64,000 nt of DNA from Novosphingobium sp. SG707 (GTDB lineage Bacteria; Pseudomonadota; Alphaproteobacteria; Sphingomonadales; Sphingomonadaceae), in contig NZ_JAAZQL010000001.1 of NCBI RefSeq assembly GCF_012275515.1, positions 248,001 through 312,000 on the forward strand, written 5' to 3'. The first letter of the stretch is position 1. Each line of letters starts with the position of its first letter. The notes beneath the pieces are model-generated. The model was not told where the DNA came from, searched no databases, and saw only the letters and a program-made list of their open reading frames with translations. Position numbers and translations under genes: made by a program. Shown here piece after piece: positions 35,354 through 45,600 of the stretch.

Positions 35354-36637
35354 TTAACGCGCCAGCGTCGCTTGCGCGGCGGCGGGGGTGTTGATCGCGG
35401 TGGGTGCGGCGGCGGGCGCCTGCGCGGAGATGGCGGCGGGGCGGGTGTTTACCTTGGCGCCGGGCATCGCGGCCTGAAGATTGGTGACGACCACGCGGTC
35501 ATTGGGGGCAAGGCCCGAACGGATCACGCGCAGCCCGCGCACCACCGGACCCAGCGTGACGGGCTTGGCCGCCAGCGTGCCGTCGGGGCCGACCACCAGC
35601 ACGGTCTTGCGCGCCTGATCGGACTGGATCGCCTCATCGGGAACCAGGAGCGCCTGCACCGTGCCGCCATGGCTCAGCCGCATCGCGCCGAACATGCCGG
35701 GGGTCAGGAACAGGCCGGGGTTGGACAGCAAAGCGCGGCCCCGGATCGTGCCTGAATGCGGATCAAGCCCATTGTCGGTGAAGTCCAATTGGCCCTGATG
35801 GCGATAGTCGGCCTCGTCCTGAAGCTTGATTTCGACTTTGGTGCTGGTGTTGCCGTTCGCCCGGTCGCGCTGGGCTTTCAGGTAAAGCGCTTCGGAGGAA
35901 TCGAAGGTGAAATAGATGGGGTCGAGCGCGTTGATGGTAGTCAGCAGCGTGGCATTGGCCCCTTCGCCCGCGGCCACCAGATTGCCGACATCGACGCGGC
36001 GGTCGGAAATGCGGCCTGCGATGGGCGCGCGGACCTGGGTGAATTCCATGTCCAGCGCGCGGGCCTGCTGGCGCGCCTCGGCGGCGGCAAGGGCGGCCTG
36101 CGCGGCCTGAAGCCGGGCCTTCAGCCCATCGAGTTCGCCCGCCGAAATCGCCTCATCGCCCGACAGACGCGAGGCGCGGGCCAGATCGTTGCGGGCCAGC
36201 GCCAGCGTGCTGCGCGCCGAGGCGACATTGGCCGCCGCCTCGGCCAGAGCGGCGCGATAGGGGCGCTGGTCGATGGTGAAAAGGAGCTGACCCTTTTGCA
36301 CGATATCGCCATCGCGGAAATGGCGCGCGGTGATCTGGCCGCCCACGCGCGGGCGCAGTTCGACGCTCTGGCTGGGGGCGAAGCGGCCGACGTAATCATC
36401 CCATTGGGTTACCGGGGCGACCATCGGCGTGGCCACGCCAAGGGTGGGGATGGGCATCACGGCGGCGGTGGCGCTGTCGTGATGCAGCGCTCTCCAGCCA
36501 AAGCCGCCCGCCAGCGCCAGCGCCAGCGTGGCCCAGGTGATGCGGCGAAAGAGGGGGGATCGGCCCGTGTCGCGCGCGGCGTCGCGCTGAATGTCGCGCT
36601 CATAGGCATTGTCGAGGTGAGAGGTCAGCATGTCCAT
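35354..36637 (-). CDS. RND efflux periplasmic adaptor, MexA/AcrA family
   Basis: 427-aa membrane-fusion protein. A cytoplasmic N-terminal stretch (about 30 residues) and one transmembrane segment (ITWATLALALAGGFGW) replace the usual lipoprotein signal. Lipoyl and hairpin regions follow (RPRVGGQITARHFRDGDIVQ, LFTIDQRPYRAAL), then the beta-barrel (APIAGRISDRRVDVGN). The alanine-rich C-terminal tail is low complexity. It is first in the operon; a second ATG two codons in is also possible. Confidence 0.93.
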   Translation of the reverse strand: MDMLTSHLDNAYERDIQRDAARDTGRSPLFRRITWATLALALAGGFGWRALHHDSATAAVMPIPTLGVATPMVAPVTQWDDYVGRFAPSQSVELRPRVGGQITARHFRDGDIVQKGQLLFTIDQRPYRAALAEAAANVASARSTLALARNDLARASRLSGDEAISAGELDGLKARLQAAQAALAAAEARQQARALDMEFTQVRAPIAGRISDRRVDVGNLVAAGEGANATLLTTINALDPIYFTFDSSEALYLKAQRDRANGNTSTKVEIKLQDEADYRHQGQLDFTDNGLDPHSGTIRGRALLSNPGLFLTPGMFGAMRLSHGGTVQALLVPDEAIQSDQARKTVLVVGPDGTLAAKPVTLGPVVRGLRVIRSGLAPNDRVVVTNLQAAMPGAKVNTRPAAISAQAPAAAPTAINTPAAAQATLAR

Positions 36638-36977
36638 TGGATCGGCTCCGGGCAGGCAGGAAAAACGCGCAAGGGACGGCTGCGCCGCGCGCCATCAGGG
36701 CACGGCAACGGACCTTCCCCGGCGCGCCGGGTAGAAACGGATGGCGGGCGTGATGCCCGCGCAGGGATGGGATAAAACCGGCCCCGTCCGCGACGCGCGG
36801 GGGGGGGTGGGGGGATTGCGCCCCGGACGGGAACCGGTCTGGGCAAACGGCGTTGGGGTAAACGCCGCGCCTGAGGTCGGACGCGCTGTTCAGGCGCCCG
36901 TTGAAAGAGACGAACCGGGCAGGGACGGACGGTCCTGCACTTGGTGGACGGGGGGGTAGTCGGCCCGTGCTCTTTCA

Positions 36978-36991
36978 ATACCAAACGGTAT
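36978..36991. promoter_or_regulatory. TetR operator O1
   Basis: ATACCAAACGGTAT, a perfect ATACC-N4-GGTAT inverted repeat, overlaps the predicted -10 element of the RND operon. Confidence 0.7.
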
Positions 36992-37025
36992 AAAATAGGA
37001 CGGCGCGGCCGTCAACCGTATTTTT

Positions 37026-37039
37026 ATACCGACCGGTAT
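37026..37039. promoter_or_regulatory. TetR operator O2
   Basis: ATACCGACCGGTAT, the same ATACC-N4-GGTAT palindrome, lies just upstream of the predicted -35 element, 48 nt from O1. Confidence 0.7.
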
Positions 37040-37075
37040 TTTTTATTTATATTGTTGAAAAGAAGGAAATTTATC

Positions 37076-37702
37076 TTAACGCCCCGGCCAGATTGCCAGA
37101 GTCGTCGTCACCAGCCGTTCCAGCTCGGCCGGGGTGGCGCCCGAGCGGGCCTGCACCGTCATGCCCTGAAGGATCGCGGTCAGATAGTGGGCCATGGCGG
37201 CCGGATCGACGCCCTCGGGGAAATCGCCCTCGTCACGGGCGCGTTCGAAACGCTCGATGATCGCGTGGTCGGTAGCCAGACGCAGCGAGGTAATCTCGTC
37301 GCGAATCGAGTCGGCGTAATTGGTGCAGGCCACCGCGCTCACCACGCTCAGGCATCCGCGCGGATCATTGCCGGTCTGCATCGCCAGCGCGCCGCGCAGG
37401 AAAGCCTCGGCCACGCCCTTGGCCGTGGGTGCGGTCAGCCCGGCGCGCACATAGGCCAGCTTTTCCTTTTCATACAGGTCAAGCGCCTTGCGAAACAGGG
37501 CTTCCTTATTGCCGAAACAGGCGTAAAGGCTGGGCTTGGTGATGCCCATCGCCTCGGTCAATTCCGTCATCGAGGCGCCTTCATAGCCCCGCGCCCAAAA
37601 CACCTTGAGCGCGGCGGTCAGCGCGGCATCGGGACAGAACTGTCGCGGGCGGCCCCGATGGGTGGAATGGGGCGCCACGATGGTGTCAGGATCGAATTTC
37701 AT
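37076..37702 (-). CDS. TetR/AcrR-family repressor of the RND operon
   Basis: 208-aa regulator. HTH domain near the N-terminus: FWARGYEGASMTELTEAMG and TKPSLYACFGNKEALFRKAL. The C-terminal half carries the ligand pocket. It lies directly upstream of, and in the same direction as, the efflux operon. The start at 37702 was chosen because a third, imperfect operator lies immediately upstream of it; an ATG at 37732 (ten residues longer) would put that operator inside the gene. Ribosome-binding sequences are weak for both. Confidence 0.9.
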   Translation of the reverse strand: MKFDPDTIVAPHSTHRGRPRQFCPDAALTAALKVFWARGYEGASMTELTEAMGITKPSLYACFGNKEALFRKALDLYEKEKLAYVRAGLTAPTAKGVAEAFLRGALAMQTGNDPRGCLSVVSAVACTNYADSIRDEITSLRLATDHAIIERFERARDEGDFPEGVDPAAMAHYLTAILQGMTVQARSGATPAELERLVTTTLAIWPGR

Positions 37703-37714
37703 ACCAGGCAGTAT
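37701..37714. promoter_or_regulatory. Imperfect TetR operator O3 at the tetR start
   Basis: ATACCAGGCAGTAT matches ATACC-N4-GGTAT with one mismatch and abuts the chosen tetR start codon. It fits autoregulation. Confidence 0.55.
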
Positions 37715-37862
37715 ATAAGAGTTTTGTGACATGGTCCATAGCACTTGCCGCGATCTGTCGCAGGAATCCTGACAATCGCCCATTTTGCTGCGGTGCAGCA
37801 TGGGGCTTGCGCCGATGCCATCTTTCTGGGAAACTTCACGAATCGCGTGAGGAGAACCGGTT

Positions 37863-38603
37863 ATGACGGTGATCATCGAACCAACGCCCGGCCCGGCCGC
37901 GCCCGGCGGCAAGAGCGCCATTCTGCCCGCGCGGCCCGAGGCGATGCGCCTTGATCCGGCCCGCACGGCGGTGGTCGTCATCGACATGCAGAACGCCTAT
38001 GCCTCGCCGGGCGGCTATGTCGATCTGGCCGGGTTTGACATTGCCGGGGCGGCGGGCGTCATCGGCCGCATCGCGCAGGTGCTGGACACCGCGCGCGGGG
38101 CCGGGGTTCAGGTGGTCTTTCTGCAAAACGGCTGGGATGGCGATTATGTCGAGGCGGGCGGGCCGGGGTCGCCCAACTGGCATAAATCCAATGCGCTCAA
38201 GACGATGCGCGCAAGGCCCGAATTGCAGGGCAAGCTGTTGGCGCGCGGGGGCTGGGATTATGAGCTGGTCGATGCGTTGGCGCCGCAGCCGGGCGACATT
38301 CGCGTTCACAAGACCCGCTACAGCGCCTTTTTCAACTCGCAGCTCGATAGCGTGCTGCGTTCGCGCGGGATCAAAACCATCGTCTTTGTCGGCATCGCCA
38401 GCAATGTCTGCGTCGAGTCGACTCTGCGCGATGCGTTCCATCTGGAATATTTCAGCGTGATGCTGGAGGATGCCACCCATCATCTGGGCCCCGATTTCGT
38501 CCATCAGGCCACGATCTACAATGTCGAGAAATTCTTCGGCTGGGTCAGCACGGTGGGCGATTTCTGCGGCAGCTTGGGGCAATTGCCCAAGGGAGGGGAA
38601 TGA
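37863..38603 (+). CDS. rutB: Ureidoacrylate amidohydrolase RutB
   Basis: 246-aa isochorismatase-fold hydrolase acting on the ring-opened (peroxy)ureidoacrylate formed from uracil. The catalytic Asp-Lys-Cys triad is visible in [18 protein letters not shown] and [16 protein letters not shown]. Ribosome-binding GAGGAGA lies upstream of the ATG. It is the first gene of a rutB-C-D-A operon, overlapping rutC by 4 nt. Confidence 0.94.
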   Translation: MTVIIEPTPGPAAPGGKSAILPARPEAMRLDPARTAVVVIDMQNAYASPGGYVDLAGFDIAGAAGVIGRIAQVLDTARGAGVQVVFLQNGWDGDYVEAGGPGSPNWHKSNALKTMRARPELQGKLLARGGWDYELVDALAPQPGDIRVHKTRYSAFFNSQLDSVLRSRGIKTIVFVGIASNVCVESTLRDAFHLEYFSVMLEDATHHLGPDFVHQATIYNVEKFFGWVSTVGDFCGSLGQLPKGGE

Positions 38604-38986
38604 TGCCTTTCGAACCGATCAACCCGCCGCAATTTCCCGCCCCCATCGCGCCCTATTCCGCAGGCGCGAAGGCGGGCAACACGGTCTATGTCTCGGGCGT
38701 GCTGGCGCTGGGCGAGGGGGGCATGGTGCTGCATGTTGGCGATGCGGCGGCGCAGACGCGCCATATTCTGGACGTGATCGCCATCACGCTGGAGGCGGCG
38801 GGCGCGACCTTGGCGGATGTGGCGATGAACCATATCTTTCTGAAAAACCTTGATGATTATGCCGCCTTCAATCAGGTTTACGTCCAATATTTCCCCGGTG
38901 ACAAGCCTGCTCGCTATTGCATCCGCGCCGATCTGGTCAAGCCGGATTGTCTGGTCGAAATTGCCAGCGTGGCGCATATCGGCTGA
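38600..38986 (+). CDS. rutC: RutC, RidA-family aminoacrylate deaminase
   Basis: 128-aa YjgF/RidA protein. [24 protein letters not shown] and the C-terminal [23 protein letters not shown] are family hallmarks, with the conserved arginine in the last segment. It promotes hydrolysis of 3-aminoacrylate to malonic semialdehyde and ammonia. Two adjacent ATGs (38600, 38603) are possible. The stop overlaps the rutD ATG by 1 nt. Confidence 0.93.
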   Translation: MMPFEPINPPQFPAPIAPYSAGAKAGNTVYVSGVLALGEGGMVLHVGDAAAQTRHILDVIAITLEAAGATLADVAMNHIFLKNLDDYAAFNQVYVQYFPGDKPARYCIRADLVKPDCLVEIASVAHIG

Positions 38987-39792
38987 TGCCGGGCGGGGCG
39001 GACCTCTATTATGAAGAACACGGGCGCGCCGACGCGCCGCCTCTGATCCTGTCGAGCGGGCTGGGCGGATCGGCGGCCTATTGGCGGCCGAATCTGGCCA
39101 CGCTCTCCCGCCATTTCCGCGTGATTGCCTATGACCATCGCGGCACGGGGCGCAGCGACAGGGCCTTGCCCGAGCGCGTGACCTTGGCCGACCTTGGCGC
39201 GGATATGCTGGCGCTGATGGACCGGCTGGGGATCACGCGGGCCGCGATCATGGGCCATGCGATAGGCGGGATGGCCGCGCTGGAGGCCGCCCGCGCCGCG
39301 CCGGACAGGGTGGATCGCATCGTCATCATCAACGGCTGGGCGCGGCTCGATCCGCAGACGGCGCGCTGTTTCGATGTGCGTCTCACACTTTTGCGTAAGG
39401 CCGGCGCGCGGGCCTATCTGGAGGCGCAGCCTTTGTTCCTCTTCCCGCCCGACTGGCTGAGCGAGCATGACGCGGCCTTGCGCGAGGAGAGCGAGCATCA
39501 TCTGGCCCATTGGCCAGGCAATGCGACGATGGAAAAGCGCATCGCGGCGGCGCGCGCTTTTGACGCCGCGCCATGGCTGGCCGGGATCGCGGCGCCGGTC
39601 TTTGCGATCAGCGCGGCCGATGATCTGCTGGTGCCATGGCGCAATTCACAGGTTCTGGCGCAGGTGCTGCCCCACGCCGTCCACCGTCATTTCGACTGGG
39701 GCGGCCATGCGCTCAATGTCACTGCATCCGATCGGTTCAACCGCGACATCCTCGACTGGCTGACCAGCGGGGCCACGCCATTTAGGAGCTAG
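38986..39792 (+). CDS. rutD: RutD, alpha/beta-hydrolase of pyrimidine degradation
   Basis: 268-aa alpha/beta-hydrolase fold protein. The nucleophile elbow reads GHAIGG, with alanine in place of serine; RutD of E. coli has the same kind of change, so this is a family trait and not damage. Other landmarks are [12 protein letters not shown] and [10 protein letters not shown]. It is proposed to speed carbamate or aminoacrylate breakdown. It was started at ATG 38986, overlapping rutC; the longer frame would cover rutC. Confidence 0.92.
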   Translation: MPGGADLYYEEHGRADAPPLILSSGLGGSAAYWRPNLATLSRHFRVIAYDHRGTGRSDRALPERVTLADLGADMLALMDRLGITRAAIMGHAIGGMAALEAARAAPDRVDRIVIINGWARLDPQTARCFDVRLTLLRKAGARAYLEAQPLFLFPPDWLSEHDAALREESEHHLAHWPGNATMEKRIAAARAFDAAPWLAGIAAPVFAISAADDLLVPWRNSQVLAQVLPHAVHRHFDWGGHALNVTASDRFNRDILDWLTSGATPFRS

Positions 39793-39796
39793 CCCC

Positions 39797-40867
39797 ATGC
39801 AAGTCGGTGTCTTTGTTCCCATCAACAACAACGGCTGGCTGATCAGCGAGAACGCGCCGCAATACCACCCCAGCTTTGACCTCAACAAACAGATCGCGCA
39901 AAGCGCCGAGAAATACGGGCTGGATTTCCTGCTCTCGATGATCAAGCTGCGCGGGTTCGGCGGCAAGACGCAGTTCTGGGAATATGGGCTGGAGAGCTTC
40001 ACGCTGATGGCCGGGCTGGCGGCGGTCACGGAAAAGATCAAGATCTACGCCACCTGCCCCACGCTGATCATCCCGCCCGCCTTTGCCGCGCGCATGTGCA
40101 GCACCATCGACAGCATCAGCCATGGGCGCTTTGGCCTCAACCTGATCACCGGCTGGCAGCCGCCCGAATATACCCAGATGGGCGTGTGGCCGGGCGATGA
40201 GCATTTCCGCAACCGCTATCAGATGCTGGATGAATATGCCCATATCCTGCGCGAATTGTGGGCGACCGGCGTGTCCGATTTCAAGGGCGACTATTACCGG
40301 ATGGAGGATTGCCGCGTTCGGCCTCAGCCCGAAGGCGATATGAAGATCATCTGCGCCGGGTCATCGGATGCTGGCCTCGCCTTTTCGGCCAAATGGGCCG
40401 ATTACGCTTTCTGCCTTGGCAAGGGCGTCAACACGCCCACGGCCTTTTCCTTCAACAATGACCGTCTGGCCAAGGCGCTGGAGGCAACCGGCCGCGATGT
40501 TCAGGTCTTTGTGCTGGTGATGATCATCGCCGCCGAGACGGATGAAGAAGCGATGGCCAAGTGGAAGAGTTATAATGACGGCGTTGATCTGGACGCCATC
40601 GCCTGGCTGGCCGAACAGGGGGCCAAGGACAAGGTCAACACCGACACCAATGTCCGCCAACTGGCCGCCCCCGAAGGCGCGGTCAATATCAATATGGGTA
40701 CGCTGGTCGGTTCCTATGCCAGCGTAGCGGGGATGCTGGATGAAATGGCGCTGGTGCCCAATACGGGTGGGGTGCTGCTGACGTTCGATGATTTCGTCGA
40801 AGGGGTGGAGGCTTTTGGCACCCGTATCCAGCCGCTGATGAAAAGCCGGGGGCAGGTTCAGGTCTGA
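39797..40867 (+). CDS. rutA: Pyrimidine monooxygenase RutA
   Basis: 356-aa flavin-dependent LLM-family oxygenase that opens the uracil ring. Typical segments are [37 protein letters not shown] and [19 protein letters not shown] sequence. AGGAG sits 8 nt before the ATG. Usually rutA is first in the operon; here it is last. No rutF flavin reductase or rutE is in the window, so reduced FMN must come from elsewhere. The end overlaps the convergent fecR by 10 nt. Confidence 0.95.
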   Translation: MQVGVFVPINNNGWLISENAPQYHPSFDLNKQIAQSAEKYGLDFLLSMIKLRGFGGKTQFWEYGLESFTLMAGLAAVTEKIKIYATCPTLIIPPAFAARMCSTIDSISHGRFGLNLITGWQPPEYTQMGVWPGDEHFRNRYQMLDEYAHILRELWATGVSDFKGDYYRMEDCRVRPQPEGDMKIICAGSSDAGLAFSAKWADYAFCLGKGVNTPTAFSFNNDRLAKALEATGRDVQVFVLVMIIAAETDEEAMAKWKSYNDGVDLDAIAWLAEQGAKDKVNTDTNVRQLAAPEGAVNINMGTLVGSYASVAGMLDEMALVPNTGGVLLTFDDFVEGVEAFGTRIQPLMKSRGQVQV

Positions 40868-41943
40868 TCCTCGCCGCGCGATTTGCGGATCAGCATGACC
40901 GAGCCGTCGCTGCCGGTGATCGCGTCAATGCCCAGCGATTCGCGGATCGTGGCGATGAAATCATCCGAATTGCGGGCCGAAAACATGCCGCCCACGCGGA
41001 TATTGGCGATGCGCGGGTCGCTGATCACCATGGGCGCGCGGCGATAGCGGTTGAACTCCTCGACCGCCTGGGCCAGCGTTTCGCCCTGCAGATAGATTTC
41101 GCCCTGCTGCCATGCGGTTTTCTGCGCCAGCTCGCCCTTGGGCAGGGGCACCACCGAAATCGCCGCCGCGCGCATCATCGCGCTCGATCCCGATGACACT
41201 TCGGTCAAGGTCCGGCCATGGTCCAGCACCGCCACCTTGCCGTCCAGCACCGTCAGCTCGGTCAGATCGGGGCGGACGCGCAGGTTCATATCGGTGCCCG
41301 TGGTTTCGACATCGCCATCGCGCGCGGAAATCAGGAAAGGGCGCGAGGCATCGCGGGCGATCCTGAAATGGGCCTCGCCCCGCACGAAGTGGACCTGACG
41401 GATCTCGCGTTCAAAGGCCACGTCGATGGCGCTGTCGGTGTTGAGGCGCACTTTGCTGCCATCGGGCAACTGGATCAACCGGGTCTCGCCCACGGCGGTG
41501 CTGTATCGCGCAGGCCCGGCATAGCGCCAGATCGCCCCGCCCGCCGCCGCCACCAGCCCGACACCCGCAGCCATGGCGGCAAAGCGGCGGCGGCCCGGAT
41601 TGGCGGGCGCCTCATCCCCGTCGGCGGCCATATCATCGTTGGCCCCGACGCCATGGACTACGGCGTCATTGTCGGCGCGCGTGGGCGCGCGCAGGGTGCC
41701 GGCCATCTCCCAGCTTGCCTCGGCCTTGGCAAAGGCCACGCCATGCGCCGGGTCCTGTTCGACCCAGCGATAGGCTTCGTTCCAGGCCTGCGGCGTATCG
41801 CTCTCGCGCGCCATGTGAAAAAGACGCGCCGCTTCCTGCTCAATCGCCTGTCTTTGCCGACCTTGTGGGGGCCGACCTTGCGGGGTCTGGCCCTGCGTGG
41901 ATTGACCGGGCGGGGGCGGGATTGTCAAAACGCGCATCCTCAA
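40858..41943 (-). CDS. FecR-family anti-sigma/signal-transducing protein
   Basis: 361-aa inner-membrane regulator. DUF4880-type cytoplasmic domain (about 30-85, [20 protein letters not shown]), one transmembrane helix ([19 protein letters not shown]), the FecR domain with [19 protein letters not shown], and a C-terminal STN-like segment. It relays ligand signals from the STN-domain TonB receptor to the ECF sigma factor. Its 5' end overlaps the sigma gene by about 100 nt, and the proline/glutamine-rich start region is uncertain. Confidence 0.88.
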   Translation of the reverse strand: MRMRVLTIPPPPGQSTQGQTPQGRPPQGRQRQAIEQEAARLFHMARESDTPQAWNEAYRWVEQDPAHGVAFAKAEASWEMAGTLRAPTRADNDAVVHGVGANDDMAADGDEAPANPGRRRFAAMAAGVGLVAAAGGAIWRYAGPARYSTAVGETRLIQLPDGSKVRLNTDSAIDVAFEREIRQVHFVRGEAHFRIARDASRPFLISARDGDVETTGTDMNLRVRPDLTELTVLDGKVAVLDHGRTLTEVSSGSSAMMRAAAISVVPLPKGELAQKTAWQQGEIYLQGETLAQAVEEFNRYRRAPMVISDPRIANIRVGGMFSARNSDDFIATIRESLGIDAITGSDGSVMLIRKSRGEDQT

Positions 41944-42448
41944 AATGGCCGATGGCCTGCATGACTTTCAATGTGGCTTTGGCGATATGTTTGTCGACGG
42001 TAAAGACGGACAGGCCCATCTGTTCTGCTATCTCCCTGACCGGCATATCATGGACCCGGCGCAGCAAGAATGCCTGACGGCATTGCGGAGGCAGCGTGTC
42101 GACAATCGCGGCCAGTTTGCGCAGGTGATCGCGCGCCTGAAGCATGCGTTCGGCCGAAAGCGTGTCGGCCACCAGATCGAGATCGGCGATCTCTTCGAGC
42201 GTGACGATCTTTTGCCGCCGCGCCTGATCGATCAGCAGGTTGCGCGCGATCTGAAACAGATAGGAGCGCCCGTTGACCACCCGCGCGAAATCGGCCGTGG
42301 CATAGGCGCGGGCCAGCACTTCGGCCACGACATCCTCGACATCCTGCCGTTGATGCATCACCCGGCGCATCCGGCTGCGCAGGGCGGCCTCATGCACGAG
42401 TATAGTGCTTTTGAACCAGTCAAGGCGAAGGCGAACCGGATCCGTCAC
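41840..42448 (-). CDS. FecI-like ECF sigma factor
   Basis: 202-aa extracytoplasmic-function sigma factor. Region 2 has QDVEDVVAEVLARAYA and NGRSYLFQIARNLLIDQARR. Region 4 has LPPQCRQAFLLRRVHDMPVR and EIAEQMGLSVFTVDKHIAKA. It is expected to drive the adjacent TonB receptor once FecR is triggered. GTG 42448 was chosen because homologues begin near this point; the frame is open to 42550. The C-terminal 35 residues run over the fecR start. Confidence 0.88.
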   Translation of the reverse strand: MTDPVRLRLDWFKSTILVHEAALRSRMRRVMHQRQDVEDVVAEVLARAYATADFARVVNGRSYLFQIARNLLIDQARRQKIVTLEEIADLDLVADTLSAERMLQARDHLRKLAAIVDTLPPQCRQAFLLRRVHDMPVREIAEQMGLSVFTVDKHIAKATLKVMQAIGHFEDARFDNPAPARSIHAGPDPARSAPTRSAKTGD

Positions 42449-42637
42449 GAAGATTATGCCCCTGCATGGCGACCCGAATATCGCGCGGGCCCCAACTTCA
42501 TCGAAGAGTTCGCCGCATTGCCATACGCAAAAAACGCAGCCTAAGCACAAATCGTCATAAGTAAATTATCAGTGGCAGAAATTTCCGCGCCGCTCGTTCC
42601 CACCTCTTGCAACATATTTGAAACACGGGGAATGTGA

Positions 42638-45600
42638 GTGGGCCTTTCAAGACATCAGCTAAATTGCGCGAGCGTTCTGGCGCTGGGCATCGTGATTTCC
42701 GCGCCGGCCGCAGCGCAGGCCGCCGCCCAGACCACCGCCGTCGATTTTCATATCGCGCGCCAGTCGCTGCCCGCCGCCATGGCCGAATTCTCGCGCCAGT
42801 CGGGGGTCCAGATCCTCTTTCCCTATGACCAGTTCAAAGGCATCATCACCAACCCGGTCGAAGGCCGGATGACGCCCGAACGCGCGGTGGCCGCGCTGAT
42901 CAGCGGCACTGGCGTCACGGCCAGCCCGGTCGGCGCGCGTTCGATCGCGCTGCGGCTCGCCGTGCGCGCCCATGCGCCCGAATTCAGGCCCATCGCCCTG
43001 ACCACCCAGAGCGCGGGTTTTGACGCCGGAGCGCCCGGCGCCGCCCCCGAACCGGCCCCGGCCGCTGATCCCGCCTCGGCCATCACCGTCGTGGGCAGCC
43101 AGATCAAGGGGGCCAAGATCAACGAGGCCGTGCCCGTCACGGTGATGGATCTGGACCAGATCAAGGCGACGGGTGCCGTTTCTGGCGATGATCTGCTGCG
43201 CTCGATCCCCCAGATGGGCGACGTTTCGTTCAACAGCACCTCGGGCCAGACCAGCAGCAATTTCGCACGCGGCGACGTTGGCTCGATCAATCTGCGCAAT
43301 CTCGGCGTGGGCAGCACGCTGGTGCTGCTCAACGGCCGCCGCATGGTGGCGCATCCCGGCAGCCAGGCCGACGAAAACCTGGCCCCGGTCATCACCTATA
43401 ACTCGAACACGATCCCCGTGGCCGGGCTGCAGCGGGTCGAGGTGCTGCGCGACGGCGCCGCCGCGCTTTACGGCGCGGATGCGGTGGCGGGCGTGGTCAA
43501 CACCGTGACGCGCGGCAATGTCGAAGGCGGCTATGTCGATCTGCAATATGGCGGGGCGCAGGGCACCCATCTGCGCGATCTTCAGGTCAGCGGCCTGCTG
43601 GGCCATAATTTCGCCGAGGGGCGGGGCAATTTCTCGCTCAACTTCTCCTATGTCGACCGCACCGCTCTGGAGGCGCGCGATCAGGATTTCACCGCTTCGG
43701 CCGACAAGCGCGCGCTGTTTGCGGGCACCGGTTTTGCCGGGCTGAACTCGCTCGATCTGCGCAGCACGCTGAGCAATTACGGCGATTTTGCCGCCATCGG
43801 CCGCACCAGCGCGATCACCAGCAATGGTTCGGCCGTCACCAGCGCCTCGGGCACATTCCATATCCAGCCCACCACCAATTCGGGCTGCAAGGTGACGCTG
43901 GCCAACGGCGTCTGCGTGGACACGGGCACGCGCGCCACCTCGGGCGCGGATCGCAATCTGCGCTGGGACGGCAATGCCAACAACAATATCTCGGTCTCGC
44001 CCGCCGTGCGCCGCCTGAACCTGTTCGGCACATGGCATTATGACCTCAACGACGACATCACCGCCTTTGGCGAGTTGGGCTATTACATGGCCCGTTCGAG
44101 CAGCGTGCAGGACAGCGTTTTTTCGATCAGCTCGATCCCGATGGCGGTGCCCGCCTCCAATTACTGGAACCCGTTTGGCGCGACTACGCTGCCGGGCGGC
44201 GGCGCCAATCCCAACCGCATCGCCGGGCTGAACATCGGCGCGGCGGGCCTGCCGGTGACGATTTCCTCGATCCGCCTGACCGATCTGGGGCCGACCTATG
44301 ATCTGGTGGACAACAGCCAGTTTCGCGCTCTGGCGGGGCTGCGCGGCCAATGGCATGGGTTCGACTGGGAATCGGCGCTGCTCTATTCCGAAGCCACCGT
44401 TATCGACAAGCAGAACGGGGTGAGCGCCACCGCGCTCCAGAACCAGCTCGCGCTCTCCACCCCCGATGCCTATAATCCCTTTGGCACATCGGCGAACACG
44501 CAGGCCGCCGTGGACGCGATCAAGGTGGTATCGGTCCGCCGCGACCGCACCACGCTGGCCTCGGCCGATTTCAAGGCCTCGCGCAAGGATCTGTTCCATC
44601 TGCCGGGCGGCGATGTGGGCGTGGCCTTTGGCGGCGAAGTGCGCCGCGACACCCAGCTCGACGACCGCGACGCGCGCGTCGACGGCACGGTCACCTGGAC
44701 CAACACTGTCACCGGCGTGATCCAGCCCAGCGACCTTTACGGCGTCAGCCCCACGCCCGACACGCGCGGCAGCCGCGTCGTGGCGGCGACCTATGCCGAA
44801 TTCGCCATCCCGCTGATCTCGCCCGACATGCATGTGCCGCTGGTGCGCAGCCTCGATCTTCAGGCGGCGGGGCGCTATGAACATTACAGCGATTTCGGCA
44901 GCGTGGCCAAGCCCAAGTTCGCCGCCTCGTGGGATGTGGTGGACGGGCTGCGCCTGCGCGGTTCGTGGGCGCAGGGGTTCAAGGCGCCCAACCTTGAAGT
45001 GATGAACGCTTCCATCGTCACGCGCGGCAACACGCGGGTCGATTATGTCCGCTGCGAGGCGGATCTGCGCGCCGGGCGCATCACCTCCTTTGCCAATTGC
45101 GCGCAATCCTATGTCGCCACGGCCCAGCGTTCGGGCAATCCCAACCTGAGGCCCGAGGAATCGACGAGCTGGTCGCTGGGCGCGGTGCTGGAGCCCAAAT
45201 TCCTGCCGCCGAGCTGGGGCCGGTTGACGCTGACGGTCGATTACTGGGCGGTCAAGCAGAAGGGAATCGTGGGTGTGTTCGGCGAGGGCAATGCGCTGAT
45301 CCTCGATTATCTGCTGCGCCAGCAGGGATCGAGCAATCCCAATGTCATCCGTCTGGCGCCCACGGCCGATGACGTCGCGCTCTATGCCAACACCGGTCTG
45401 GCCGCGGCCGGACAGGTGCAATATGTGAAGGACCAGTATGTCAACCTTCAGCCGCAGGATGTGCGCGGGCTGGACATCAGCCTGACATGGCGCCTGCGCG
45501 GCACCCGCTTTGGCGATTTCACGCTGACGGGCAATGGTGCACATCTGATCCGCTTTTATCGCGCCCCTTCGCCCCAGATCCAGCAATTGCTGGACGCGCG

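Larger units (their letters stand above)
36638..37075 (-). promoter_or_regulatory. Promoter/leader region of the RND operon
   Basis: 438 nt without a gene between the tetR stop and the adaptor start. On the minus strand a promoter TTGACG (37015-37010), 17 nt, TATACC (36992-36987) can be read. Two TetR-type operators bracket it (see separate entries). The leader also carries a G9-T-G6 tract on the plus strand (36799-36814), so the transcript has a long C-rich run. The short reading frames there show no family features. Confidence 0.65.

Noticed and set aside
32137..35394. 1085-codon open frame opposite the RND permease
   Set aside because: Antisense shadow caused by high GC at third codon positions; composition (His, Arg, Gly, Gln) is not protein-like.
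37756..37774. Imperfect inverted repeat TGTC-GC-AGGA-A-TCCT-GACA before rutB as a RutR site
   Set aside because: It does not match the known RutR box (TTGACCA-N2-TGGTCAA) and arms are unequal.
39230..39300. RutD missing catalytic serine as a possible inactivating mutation
   Set aside because: RutD proteins typically have GHA-type elbows, so it is a family feature.
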